Assembly: GCA_002478865.1 (NCBI GenBank) | Contig: DLJZ01000006.1 | Coordinates: forward strand, 1-64,000 | Direction of reading: 5' to 3' | DNA length: 64,000 nt | Source: Hungatella sp. UBA7603 | GTDB lineage: Bacteria; Bacillota; Clostridia; Lachnospirales; Lachnospiraceae | Shown: piece after piece, positions 1 through 8,936 of the stretch | Layout: every line of letters starts with the position of its first letter | How positions within the stretch are numbered: the stretch's first letter is position 1 | Position numbers and translations under genes: made by a program | The notes under the pieces: model-generated | Told to the model about the DNA's origin: nothing | The model's database searches: none | Seen by the model: only the letters and a program-made list of their open reading frames with translations

Positions 1-45
1 AACTTATTGGGGTCACATCAATACCGGTCCTTTTTTTAATCTCAC

Positions 46-2109
46 TTACCAGATCTTAACCCGCTTATCAGGAGGAACATACATGGCATCTGTTTCCTTG
101 ATCTCCGGATAAGCTTCATAGAACTCATCTGTGGCACTTAACACGGCGTTGACTCGTACCTTTGCCGGGGAATGGACATCAGTGTTCAATCGCTTAATCA
201 TGGCCTCCTTCGTATACTTGGAAGCCCATATGGTGGCATACTGACGAAAGAGAAGACGGAAATCTTCCATATCATCCCCTGCAATCTTTGTGATGCTAGA
301 GAGGGCACCTAGATCCGCAATGTTTTCATTTAAGGTCTGAGCGCCATTCACATGACGTCCCTCGAAACCTTCCTGCTGATTATAATAGGTTTCTACCTGA
401 TTTGCCAATTCTTTAAATTTCGCCCGGTCTTTGTCCGTCCACCATACATGGTAGTTTCCATTTTCATCATACTGAGAGCCAGAAGAATCAAAGGCATGGC
501 TGATCTCATGGGCGATAACCATACCAATCCCTCCAAGGTTTGATGCAAATTTCGCTTTTGGATCATAAAAAGGAGGCTGTAGGATGGCCGCCGGAAATAC
601 AATTTCATTCCCTGTGGGATTATAATAAGCATTCACGGTCTGAGGTGTCATGCCCCATTCTCCTTTATCCACCGGCTTTCGTACCTTTTCTTTTTGAACA
701 TCGTTCTTGGCTTTTACCAGGGAAAGTATATTGCCTATGAGGTTTCCTCCCTTTTCCGTGGAAAGAACCTGTGCTTTTTCATAATCATTGGGCCACTGAT
801 CTGGATAGCCTATTTTTAGAGTCATATGATCAAGTTTCTTGATGGCTGCGGCTTTTGTATCTTCTCCCATCCAATCAAGTGCCATAATCTGCTTTTTATA
901 TACTTCTAGAATCTGTTCCACCATATCCCTGATGGATTCTTTATCTTCCTGGGAAAAACTCTTTTCCACATAGAGATGCCCAAATTCAAACCCAAGCATA
1001 TCCTGTGTCATTTCACTTGCCAGTTTATCGTCTGTTTTATTTTCCTTTATTCCATTTTGGATTTTGTTCCATTCCATACGGTTGTCCCGTATCTCAGGCG
1101 TCAGATACCCAGCAAAATCATTGAGCAAGCAAAATACTGCGTAATTCTTTAAAAGGGGAAGATTATCCTCTTTTAGATATTCATTTATTTTCTTCATCTG
1201 TTCCACATCGGTCACAACATAGTAATCCGAATCCGTAAGTCCTGCTGCCTTAAGGAATCCTTCCATGGCTCCATCTGGAAACAATTCTTTTAATTGATCA
1301 GAAGTATAAGGATTGTAAATGATACCAGGATCGTTTTGGCGACTCAAAGAAAGAGCACTTTTTGCCAGATCTTTTTGAAATGCCAAAATATCCGCTCCTG
1401 CTTTTTTCGCCTCTTCCTGGGTTAAACCGGAGTATTCCATGGTTTTATCAATGTAAGTCTGGTAATTCTCTAAAAGAGCTGATAAGGTCTCATCTTCCAG
1501 CGTTTCTTTTCCAGGACCTAAATCAGCACCGTTTAGATACAAGGCGTACCGTGTGGAATCCTTCATATCTTCTGTCCACTGAGGAAGAATCAGGCTTCCA
1601 AAACCAATGTCAGAATAGATCGTCCCCAAAGCATTCATATATTCCGCCACACTAGACGCACCTTTGATGCTGTCTATATATGGCTTTAGTGGTCCTAGTC
1701 CAGCCTTTTCTCTGCCTTCCATATCCATGGCGGTCAGATACAAATCTCCTATTTTTTGCTGAATGGAACCTGCTTTTACATTTGCCCGATCATTAACCGC
1801 ACCTTTTAACAACTCATTTAAGATCTCATATGATTCCTTATCTAGATCATAAAAATAACTCCATTGGTTGGAATCCTTTGGTATCTCTTTTTCGCTTAGG
1901 ACTTTTTGATTTATAAAATCATAATAATCACTTACCAGCAACTTCCTCTCCTCTTCTGACTGGGCGCTTTCTGCCTTGCCTGAAACATTGACTGGCTGAG
2001 CCGCAGTCTGCTCCGGTTCTGGTGCTGTCTCCTTTTTTCTGCTGCATCCATTTAAGATAAATGACAGTACCAGAAAAAGTGCCAGGAATAAACTGAATGT
2101 TCTCTTCAT
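46..2109 (-). CDS. M13 family zinc metallopeptidase lipoprotein (neprilysin/PepO type)
   Basis: Extracytoplasmic zinc endopeptidase of the M13 family, expected to cleave short peptides at the outer face of the membrane. The zinc site is clear: HEISH near residue 534, the third ligand in NENIAD near 595, and a substrate-binding NAYYNP motif upstream. The N-terminus is a lipoprotein signal with lipobox LNGC, so the enzyme should be lipid anchored. The start at 2109 was chosen over an ATG at 2184 because AAAGGGG sits just ahead of it and because the longer reading would run through the terminator of the upstream S1 gene. The length of about 687 residues is normal for the family. It lies downstream of the S1/ispH/cmk cluster, separated by a terminator, so it is probably transcribed on its own. 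Confidence 0.93.
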   Translation of the reverse strand: MKRTFSLFLALFLVLSFILNGCSRKKETAPEPEQTAAQPVNVSGKAESAQSEEERKLLVSDYYDFINQKVLSEKEIPKDSNQWSYFYDLDKESYEILNELLKGAVNDRANVKAGSIQQKIGDLYLTAMDMEGREKAGLGPLKPYIDSIKGASSVAEYMNALGTIYSDIGFGSLILPQWTEDMKDSTRYALYLNGADLGPGKETLEDETLSALLENYQTYIDKTMEYSGLTQEEAKKAGADILAFQKDLAKSALSLSRQNDPGIIYNPYTSDQLKELFPDGAMEGFLKAAGLTDSDYYVVTDVEQMKKINEYLKEDNLPLLKNYAVFCLLNDFAGYLTPEIRDNRMEWNKIQNGIKENKTDDKLASEMTQDMLGFEFGHLYVEKSFSQEDKESIRDMVEQILEVYKKQIMALDWMGEDTKAAAIKKLDHMTLKIGYPDQWPNDYEKAQVLSTEKGGNLIGNILSLVKAKNDVQKEKVRKPVDKGEWGMTPQTVNAYYNPTGNEIVFPAAILQPPFYDPKAKFASNLGGIGMVIAHEISHAFDSSGSQYDENGNYHVWWTDKDRAKFKELANQVETYYNQQEGFEGRHVNGAQTLNENIADLGALSSITKIAGDDMEDFRLLFRQYATIWASKYTKEAMIKRLNTDVHSPAKVRVNAVLSATDEFYEAYPEIKETDAMYVPPDKRVKIW

Positions 2110-2145
2110 AGTTTCCCCTTTCTTTTTCGTTCTTTTTTTGGACTC

Positions 2146-2175
2146 AAAAAAGGAAGTGGATTGCTCCACTTCCTT
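2146..2175 (-). terminator. Intrinsic terminator of the S1 gene
   Basis: A perfect 9-bp stem (GGAAGTGGA with TCCACTTCC, loop of 4) is followed on the minus strand by a run of six T. It sits 24 bases past the S1 stop codon. Confidence 0.88.
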
Positions 2176-2198
2176 ATCTGTCATATATCTTATTATGT

Positions 2199-3293
2199 TT
2201 AAGCTTCGTCAGAATATACAGGCGCTTCTTCATATTCGTCCTGTGTCTGAAGTGCTTTGATACTTAAACTGATTTTTTTGTCATCTTCGTTGAAATCAAC
2301 GACTCTTGCTTCGATTTCCTGGTTGATAGAAAGTACATCAGATGGCTTCTCTACGTGCTCTCTGGAAATCTGGGATACATGAAGAAGTGCGTCAACGCCT
2401 GGCTCTAACTCAACGAATGCGCCAAAGTCAGTCATACGTGCTACTCTTCCTGTTACTACATTGCCTACTGCGTATTTATCAGAAGCATCTTTCCAGGGGT
2501 TTGTCTCAGCGAACTTTAAGCTTAAGGCAATCTTATCGCCGTTAATGTCCTTGATTAATACTTCAACTTTTTCTCCAGCCCTGAATGCTTTCTTAGGGCT
2601 TTCTACTCTGCCCCAGCTCATTTCGGAGATATGAAGTAAACCATCAGCGCCGCCAAGATCGATGAATGCACCGAAATCAGTAACGTTCTTAATTGTTCCT
2701 TCAACAATATCACCAGTATGGATTCTGCTGAATAATTCTTTCTGTAATTCTGCTCTCTTAGCAACCATAAGCTGCTTTCTGTCGCCGATGATTCTTCTTC
2801 TCTTAGGATTGAATTCTGTAATGATGAATTCAATTTCTTTATCTGCATATTTAGATAAATCTTTCTCATAAGAGTCAGAAACAAGGCTAGCAGGAATGAA
2901 TACTCTTGCACCGTCTACGACAACGCTTAAGCCACCGTCAAGAACCTGAGCAACTTTAGCAGTTAATACTTCGTGGTTTTCAAATGCTTCTTCCAGCTTC
3001 TTGTTGCCTCTGTCTGCTGCAAGTCTCTTGTAGGATAAAGCAACCTGTCCTTCGCCATCGTTAACTCTAGTAACTTTGGCTTCCATTTCATCTCCAACCT
3101 GTACAACAGTTGTAAGATCTAAATTCTGGTCATCCGTGTATTCACTACGTGGGATGGTGCCGTCAGACTTGTAACCTATATTCAAGACGATTTCATCTTC
3201 TTTTACGTCGATGACTTTACCAGTGACGATCTCTCCTGTACGTATGGTTTTCAATGATTCTTCTAACATTTGTTCAAAACTTAACTCTGACAT
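2199..3293 (-). CDS. S1 RNA-binding domain protein (RpsA-like)
   Basis: Contains four S1 OB-fold domains at about residues 16-85, 101-166, 189-257 and 274-343. The typical starts GEIVTGKV, GDIVEGTI and GNVVTGRV and the G-A-F-V/I-D/E-L strands are visible. The protein should bind single-stranded RNA at the ribosome or act as a general RNA-binding factor; Gram-positive versions are shorter than the six-domain E. coli S1. Its start is preceded by GAGGAGG and lies inside the last codons of ispH (20-base overlap), so the two are translationally coupled. In many clostridia IspH and S1 are one fused polypeptide; here they are two frames. Confidence 0.9.
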   Translation of the reverse strand: MSELSFEQMLEESLKTIRTGEIVTGKVIDVKEDEIVLNIGYKSDGTIPRSEYTDDQNLDLTTVVQVGDEMEAKVTRVNDGEGQVALSYKRLAADRGNKKLEEAFENHEVLTAKVAQVLDGGLSVVVDGARVFIPASLVSDSYEKDLSKYADKEIEFIITEFNPKRRRIIGDRKQLMVAKRAELQKELFSRIHTGDIVEGTIKNVTDFGAFIDLGGADGLLHISEMSWGRVESPKKAFRAGEKVEVLIKDINGDKIALSLKFAETNPWKDASDKYAVGNVVTGRVARMTDFGAFVELEPGVDALLHVSQISREHVEKPSDVLSINQEIEARVVDFNEDDKKISLSIKALQTQDEYEEAPVYSDEA

Positions 3294-4125
3294 TAGTATG
3301 AACCTCCTCGATAATATGATTCGGGGTTGAAGCCCCGGCTGTAATACCTACGCTGCGCACAGAATTTACACAATCAGGATCTAAATCACCTAGTGTCTGG
3401 ATATAGTAAGTATTCTTACATTCCCTTCGGCATATCTCGTATAGCTTCTGGGTATTAGAACTGCTTTTTCCACCAACAACAATCATGGCATCCACTTCTG
3501 AAGCTATCCGCCTTGCTTCCACTTGTCTTTCCTGTGTTGCATTGCAAATCGTATTTAAAACAAGTATATCATACCTCGTTTCAGAAAATTTATCAACTAA
3601 ATCTTGAAATTTCTTGTAATTAAATGTCGTCTGTGATACAATACACAGCCTTTCTCCTTCTACTAAAGGTAAAGTTTCCACTTGTTCGGGTGTTTCCACA
3701 ACTAGAGTATTTGCATTTCCCCAGCCTTTAATACCTTGTACTTCTGGATGCGATTCATTTCCGATTATGATGATACGTCTTCCATCTTTATTTTGTTCCT
3801 GTACTACTTTGTGTATCTTTCTCACATAAGGGCAGGTGGCATCAATAATCTCAATGCCGTTTCCTTCCAAGATATCGTAAACTCTCTTTCCAACCCCATG
3901 AGACCTTATGACGACAACGGCATCTCTAATGGTTTGAAGTTCTTCTTCTGTCTCGATTACCTTAACTCCCTTTTCCTCTAGATCCCTTACTACTTCTTCG
4001 TTATGAATGATGGGACCGAAGGTATAAATGGGCTTATCGTTTCGTTTCAGCTGTTCATAGACCTGGTCCACGGCACGTTTTACGCCGAAGCAGAATCCTG
4101 CTGATTTTGCAACTACTACTTCCAT
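3274..4125 (-). CDS. ispH: 4-hydroxy-3-methylbut-2-enyl diphosphate reductase
   Basis: Last enzyme of the non-mevalonate (MEP) isoprenoid pathway, reducing HMBPP to IPP and DMAPP with a [4Fe-4S] cluster. The three cluster cysteines are in AGFCFGVKRA (residue 12), DATCPYV (near 96) and NTICNAT (near 193). Substrate-binding motifs HNEEVV, SHPEVQG and GITAGASTP are present. The length of 283 residues is the normal stand-alone size. It begins 2 bases after the cmk stop and its end overlaps the S1 gene. The order HI0933-cmk-ispH-S1 on one strand is a typical clostridial cluster and probably one transcript. Confidence 0.96.
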   Translation of the reverse strand: MEVVVAKSAGFCFGVKRAVDQVYEQLKRNDKPIYTFGPIIHNEEVVRDLEEKGVKVIETEEELQTIRDAVVVIRSHGVGKRVYDILEGNGIEIIDATCPYVRKIHKVVQEQNKDGRRIIIIGNESHPEVQGIKGWGNANTLVVETPEQVETLPLVEGERLCIVSQTTFNYKKFQDLVDKFSETRYDILVLNTICNATQERQVEARRIASEVDAMIVVGGKSSSNTQKLYEICRRECKNTYYIQTLGDLDPDCVNSVRSVGITAGASTPNHIIEEVHTNVRVKF

Positions 4126-4127
4126 GA

Positions 4128-4817
4128 TTACTTCTTCCCTTCCTTTTTTCTTTCAAGGAACAATTCTAAAATCCGCTCTTCCACCATTTTTTTTGGCAAA
4201 GAGGAGGAATCCAAAAGGATGGCATCCTCAGCCTGTTTTAACGGGGAATGCTCCCGGTTCATATCCCGGTTGTCCCTCTCAATAATATCTTTTTCTATGT
4301 CCTCCAAGGTAATTTCCCCTTGGTTATCTCTAAGTTGAGCAAATCTTCTCTTTGCCCGAACCCGACTGCTTGCAGTCAGATATATCTTTAAATCTGCATC
4401 AGGAAGGACACAGGTTCCAATATCTCTTCCATCCATGATTACATTTTCTTTTCTGGCAAGTTCCTTTTGAAGCTCCACCAACTTTTCCCTTACTGGCATA
4501 TATACAGAGGTTGCAGAGGCCATATCACTGACTTCTCCGGTGCGAATGAGACCAGAGACATTTTCTCCGTTTAAGATCACCTGCTGTTCTCCGTTTTCGT
4601 ATGATATGGTCACCTTTACGTCTTTTGCCGCCTGAGAGATGGCTGCTTCATCCGTTGGCGTAATGCCCATTCTTAAAAAATGAAGAGCCATGGCACGATA
4701 CATCGCCCCAGTATCAACATACACGAAATGAAGCTTTTCTGCTACAGATCTTGCAATGGTGCTTTTTCCGGCTCCTGCTGGGCCGTCGATTGCTATATTA
4801 TAAACCTCTGTCATCAT
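4128..4817 (-). CDS. cmk: Cytidylate kinase
   Basis: Phosphorylates CMP and dCMP to the diphosphates with ATP, in the cytosol. The P-loop GPAGAGKST is at residues 12-20, followed by the family YVDTGAMYRA segment and MDGRDIGT, which contacts the nucleotide. The 229-residue length is standard. Two adjacent ATG codons (4817 and 4814) could serve as start; GGAGAAAG lies just upstream. The stop of the preceding flavoprotein gene overlaps this start, indicating translational coupling. A second, distant cytidylate-kinase-like protein sits at 28311-28970 and is a different family. Confidence 0.95.
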   Translation of the reverse strand: MMTEVYNIAIDGPAGAGKSTIARSVAEKLHFVYVDTGAMYRAMALHFLRMGITPTDEAAISQAAKDVKVTISYENGEQQVILNGENVSGLIRTGEVSDMASATSVYMPVREKLVELQKELARKENVIMDGRDIGTCVLPDADLKIYLTASSRVRAKRRFAQLRDNQGEITLEDIEKDIIERDNRDMNREHSPLKQAEDAILLDSSSLPKKMVEERILELFLERKKEGKK

Positions 4818-6067
4818 TTATCTTTCTCCTCTCCAGCCGCAGTTCCAGCCGCCCAGCCTGTGGACCAGGCGATCTGTAAATTAAAGCCTCCGGTCACCGC
4901 ATCAAGATCTAAAACCTCTCCTGCAAAATAAAGTCCGGGAACAAGCTTTGATTCCATAGAAGAAGGATTAACCTCCTTAACGGTAACACCGCCCTGGGTA
5001 ATGATGGCCTCATTGTAGGCACGAAGCCCGGTGAGCGTAAGGGTAAATGCTTTCGTGAGTTCAATGATTCTCAGTCGTTCCTCTTTTGTAATCTCATTGA
5101 CCTTTTTTTCCGGTGAAATCTGACTTCTATCTATCATAACAGGAACCAGCTTGGCCGGATAAAGTTGATTCAAAGAATTCTTAAACTGTTTATTCATAGC
5201 CTCATCAAAATCTCGTAACAGCCTGTTATCAAGCTGCTCTACGGTCAGTGCTGGCTTTAGATCAATGGATAAGGTCAATGGACCTTTTTTTAGTTCCTTT
5301 GCAGCATAGCTGCTGGCGCTTAAAAGTACTGGTCCGCTGACACCGTAATGGGTAAAGAGCATTTCCCCAAACTCCTGGTAAACAATCTTTTTCCCTCTTG
5401 AAATCGTTGCCTCTATATTGCGAAGAGATAAGCCTTGAAGCTCTTTTATCATAGGTTCTTCTACCACAAAGGGAACAAGGGCCGGAGAGAGTTCTGTGAC
5501 GGTATGACCCGCTTCTTTTGCAAGTTCATAGCCATCTCCTGTGGATCCGGTTAACTGGTAGGAAAAACCTCCACAAACTATGATCACGGAATCTGCCATA
5601 AACTTTTCTTTCTTTCCGCCAATATTTACCACAAGTCCGGTTATGGAACCGGATTCTATCAAAAGCTTTTTTACGTCTGCGCGGTAGTGAATGGTAACCC
5701 CTAAATCCAGGAGTCTCTGATTCAAAACACGAATTACATCAGAAGATTTGTCTGATGCAGGGAATACCCGGTTTCCGCGCTCGGTTTTAAGCGTACATCC
5801 AAGCTCTTCTAAAAGATTCATCATATCAAAATTGGTAAAGCCATAAAAACTGCTGTATAAAAATTTGGCATTGGTCACAACGTTACCAAACAATTCTTCT
5901 GTATCACAGGCATTGGTCACGTTACAACGACCTTTTCCTGTAATAAAAACCTTTTTGCCAAGCTTTTCATTTTTCTCAAAAATATGGACGGTACTGCCCT
6001 TCATGGCTGCTGCTATACCAGCCAGCATCCCTGCAGCGCCACCGCCCACGATTAAAACCGTATTCAT
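4814..6067 (-). CDS. HI0933/BaiN-family FAD-dependent oxidoreductase
   Basis: Flavoprotein of the HI0933 family with an N-terminal Rossmann FAD site (VGGGAAGMLAG), a GRCNVTN motif and the C-terminal TQGGVTVKEVN and GLYFAGEVLDLD...GGFN motifs typical of the family. Members have been called aminoacetone oxidases or BaiN-type reductases, but the physiological substrate is generally unknown. The start was placed at 6067 because a perfect AGGAGG is 7 bases ahead of it, rather than at the upstream ATG at 6091, which lies on the other side of that site. The gene overlaps cmk by 4 bases and is the first gene of the cmk-ispH-S1 cluster in this window. Confidence 0.88.
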   Translation of the reverse strand: MNTVLIVGGGAAGMLAGIAAAMKGSTVHIFEKNEKLGKKVFITGKGRCNVTNACDTEELFGNVVTNAKFLYSSFYGFTNFDMMNLLEELGCTLKTERGNRVFPASDKSSDVIRVLNQRLLDLGVTIHYRADVKKLLIESGSITGLVVNIGGKKEKFMADSVIIVCGGFSYQLTGSTGDGYELAKEAGHTVTELSPALVPFVVEEPMIKELQGLSLRNIEATISRGKKIVYQEFGEMLFTHYGVSGPVLLSASSYAAKELKKGPLTLSIDLKPALTVEQLDNRLLRDFDEAMNKQFKNSLNQLYPAKLVPVMIDRSQISPEKKVNEITKEERLRIIELTKAFTLTLTGLRAYNEAIITQGGVTVKEVNPSSMESKLVPGLYFAGEVLDLDAVTGGFNLQIAWSTGWAAGTAAGEEKDK

Positions 6068-6133
6068 GCCGTATCCTCCTGGTTCATTCACTCCATTTCT
6101 ACTTTACACGAAAAAGGAGGAAAATACAAGCGG

Positions 6134-7633
6134 TCACGTATTTTTCTTTGCCTCACGAATCTTAGCTTCCAGGGCTTCCACCACTGTTTTTAAGATCTTT
6201 ACTCTGGCATAATATTTACAGTTTCCTTCTACTACAATCCAGGGAGCATAGGTGGTGGAGGTGCGGACTAACATCTCATTAACAGCCTCCTCATACTCAT
6301 CCCACTTCTCTCTATTTCTCCAGTCTTCATCCGTTATTTTCCATTGCTTTAACGGATCTTCTGATCTTGCTTTGAACCGACGCTCTTGCTCATCTTTATC
6401 AATATGAATCCAAAATTTCAAAACCACTGCTCCAGCATTTGCCATGTGGTCTTCCATCTCATTGATTTCCTGATACGCCTGCTTCCACTGATTTTCACTG
6501 CAAAATCCTTCAATCCGCTCCACTAGGACACGACCATACCAGGTGCGGTCAAAGATTGCGATATGACCAGCTCTTGGAACATTGTTCCAAAATCGCCAAA
6601 GGTAATGATGAACCCGTTCCATATCATTAGGAGCAGAGGTAGGATATACTTTATAGCCCCGAGGGTCCAGATGACTGGTCAGCCGTCTAATGGCACCACC
6701 TTTTCCAGCTGCATCCCAGCCCTCAAAACCAATGATTGCCGGGATTTTCAACCGGTATATCTGACTGTGAAGCTGCTCTAAGCGCTCCTGCAAGATGTCA
6801 ATTTCTTTTTTATATTCTTCCTTTGACAAGGTTTTCGTTAGATCTACTCCGGAGAGAACTCCATTTTGGTACTCCTTGGTGCGGATCGGAACCTCTTTTT
6901 CCTTTTTTTCGCCTCTTAATAAGCAAAGGTGATACGCCTCTTCCAATCGGTCTGCCACATGGGTCATGATTTTCACAGCTGCATAATCCTTATCCATGGC
7001 TTCTATGATGGTCCAAGGAGCAAAGTCCGAATCTGTCTTTTCAAGCATTTCTTCACAAATACTTAGAAACTTGTCATATTCCTTATTCCTTCGCCAGTCA
7101 TCTGAGGAAACTCTCCAACTAGTATCCTTTGAACGATCTAACTTTTTAAACCGGCTCTTTTGCTCCTTTTGAGAAATATAGAGAAACAGTTTTATAATGA
7201 CCATTCCATCATCCGTAAGCTGACGCTCAAAGGACTGGATATCCTTATATGCTCCCGCCATATCACACTCTTTTATCTTACCGTCAAAACGCTCCATGGT
7301 CACCTGACGATACCAGCTTCTGTCAAAGAGGGCGATTCTGCCTTGGGCCGGAAGTTTTGTCCAAAAACGCCATAGAAACGGGCGCATCCGCTCTTCCTTG
7401 GTTGATTTATCATTGGCATACACATCAAATCCCCTTGGGTCAAGGGCCTGAATCAGATGATTGATCTGGGTCCCTTTTCCCGATGCTCCCATTCCTTCAA
7501 ATACAATTGATACGGGAATATTGGCATCCTTTAGCTTACGCTGTAACTCTCCAAGACGCAGCGTTTGTTCCTTGATTTTTTCTTTGTAATCACCTTGGTC
7601 AATTTTTTTCGATAAATCGATTTTCTCTAGCAT
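6134..7633 (-). CDS. pap: Polyphosphate:AMP phosphotransferase, two PPK2 domains
   Basis: Two PPK2 domains in tandem, each with a Walker A (GMGASGKGTQ in the first, GWDAAGKGGA in the second), a Walker B-like FDRSWY/FDRTWYGRV and a lid region rich in Arg and Trp. The length of 499 residues and two-domain build match polyphosphate:AMP phosphotransferases (class II PPK2), which make ADP from AMP and polyphosphate. An AGGAGG lies 8 bases upstream of the ATG. No polyphosphate kinase 1 or exopolyphosphatase is adjacent. The call rests on domain build; PPK2 substrate class cannot be proven from sequence alone. Confidence 0.87.
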   Translation of the reverse strand: MLEKIDLSKKIDQGDYKEKIKEQTLRLGELQRKLKDANIPVSIVFEGMGASGKGTQINHLIQALDPRGFDVYANDKSTKEERMRPFLWRFWTKLPAQGRIALFDRSWYRQVTMERFDGKIKECDMAGAYKDIQSFERQLTDDGMVIIKLFLYISQKEQKSRFKKLDRSKDTSWRVSSDDWRRNKEYDKFLSICEEMLEKTDSDFAPWTIIEAMDKDYAAVKIMTHVADRLEEAYHLCLLRGEKKEKEVPIRTKEYQNGVLSGVDLTKTLSKEEYKKEIDILQERLEQLHSQIYRLKIPAIIGFEGWDAAGKGGAIRRLTSHLDPRGYKVYPTSAPNDMERVHHYLWRFWNNVPRAGHIAIFDRTWYGRVLVERIEGFCSENQWKQAYQEINEMEDHMANAGAVVLKFWIHIDKDEQERRFKARSEDPLKQWKITDEDWRNREKWDEYEEAVNEMLVRTSTTYAPWIVVEGNCKYYARVKILKTVVEALEAKIREAKKNT

Positions 7634-7660
7634 AAACCGTCCCTCCTATAACTTAAGCTG

Positions 7661-8782
7661 TTATGCCTTTAGATGGGAAAATACGTTTGCTACCTCTGGC
7701 ATAACTTGGCTGATCTTTATCATCTGTGGACATTCTTCTTCACAACGGTGGCATGCCTTACAACTCTCAGCATTGATTGTTATGTTGCGATATCCTTCCA
7801 CTGCTTCCTCTTCTCTGTGGGCAGCCGTCATATTATAAAGGGTAAATATATCTGGAATGGGAAGTCCAAATGGACAAGGAAGGCAGTAACGACACCCAGT
7901 GCAGCCCACTAAGGCCATGGAATCATATACTTCCTTTGCCTTTTTATAGATTTCCTTTTCCTCTTTGGTTACCATATGAATATGGCTTCTGTCTCCATAT
8001 AGAAGGTTTTCTTCCAACTGAGTCTCATCACTCATGCCACTTAATAACAAGCTGACCTCTGGTTGATCCCATATAAAATCCAGGGCATATTCCACGCAGG
8101 ATTTATCCTCTTTAAACAATTCTTTTACATGAGCCGCAGGAGCAGCTAGTTTTCCGCCCAAAAGTGGCTCCATTACTACTACGGCAAGTCCTTTCGAAGC
8201 TGCCTCTTTTAAGCCTTTTTCACCAGCCTGATGAGTCAGGTCCACGTAGTTATACTGGATTTGGCAAAAATCCCATCCATCATAATAATCTAGGATATCC
8301 TGAAACACGTCATATGAATCATGGAAGGAAAAACCAAGATATTTAATCTTTCCTTGTTCCCTTGCTTTTTCCATTTTCTTTACGAGATCAAATTTTTTAA
8401 CGGTATCTTCAAACCGTTCCCTGCCTAATGCATGAAGAAGATAAAAATCAATATGGTCTGTTTGCAGCTTTTCTAACTGCTCTTCTAAAATAAGCTCAAA
8501 ATCCTCTTCCTTTTCAAGCTTCCAGACCGGACACTTGGTGGCCAGATATGTCTTTTCCCGGTAGCCATCTAAAAGTGCATTTCCTACGATCCGCTCACTT
8601 TCCCCTTGATGATAAGGATACGCTGTATCTATGTAATTTACTCCTTCATCAATGGCATGACGGATCATCTTAATTGCACGTTCTTCATCCACCTGATTGT
8701 TATCAAGTACCGGAAGTCTCATGGCTCCAAACCCTAGTGCTGATACTTTTAAACCTGTTTTTCCAAATTCACGATACTGCAT
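7661..8782 (-). CDS. Aldo/keto reductase with C-terminal ferredoxin-like domain
   Basis: Residues 1 to about 270 form an aldo/keto reductase TIM barrel with the tetrad elements DTAYPYHQGESE (Asp, Tyr), a Lys near 84 (ATKCPVW) and LLHALG. The C-terminal 90 residues carry cysteine clusters CTGCRYCLPCPFG and CKACHRCEEECP, expected to bind [4Fe-4S] clusters. This fused architecture is common in anaerobic Firmicutes; the substrate is unknown. It is single-gene sized between the PPK2 gene (27 bases away) and the aspartate kinase terminator. Confidence 0.88.
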   Translation of the reverse strand: MQYREFGKTGLKVSALGFGAMRLPVLDNNQVDEERAIKMIRHAIDEGVNYIDTAYPYHQGESERIVGNALLDGYREKTYLATKCPVWKLEKEEDFELILEEQLEKLQTDHIDFYLLHALGRERFEDTVKKFDLVKKMEKAREQGKIKYLGFSFHDSYDVFQDILDYYDGWDFCQIQYNYVDLTHQAGEKGLKEAASKGLAVVVMEPLLGGKLAAPAAHVKELFKEDKSCVEYALDFIWDQPEVSLLLSGMSDETQLEENLLYGDRSHIHMVTKEEKEIYKKAKEVYDSMALVGCTGCRYCLPCPFGLPIPDIFTLYNMTAAHREEEAVEGYRNITINAESCKACHRCEEECPQMIKISQVMPEVANVFSHLKA

Positions 8783-8884
8783 ATTAAAACCTCCGCATGT
8801 GTATTTAATAAAACAATTGTATCACAATCAGCCACACATAAAAATAGTTTTTATCTTGGAGCGATGAGTTTTCAGACACACCCT

Positions 8885-8932
8885 AAAAAAGAAAGACAGG
8901 AAACACAGCTTTTTCGCTTTGCCTCCTGTCTT
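8885..8932 (-). terminator. Intrinsic terminator of aspartate kinase
   Basis: Stem AAGACAGGA/TCCTGTCTT closing a loop with an inner GCAAAGC/GCTGTGT imperfect stem, then TCTTTTTT on the minus strand. It follows the aspartate kinase stop by 4 bases. Confidence 0.85.
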
Positions 8933-8936
8933 ATTC

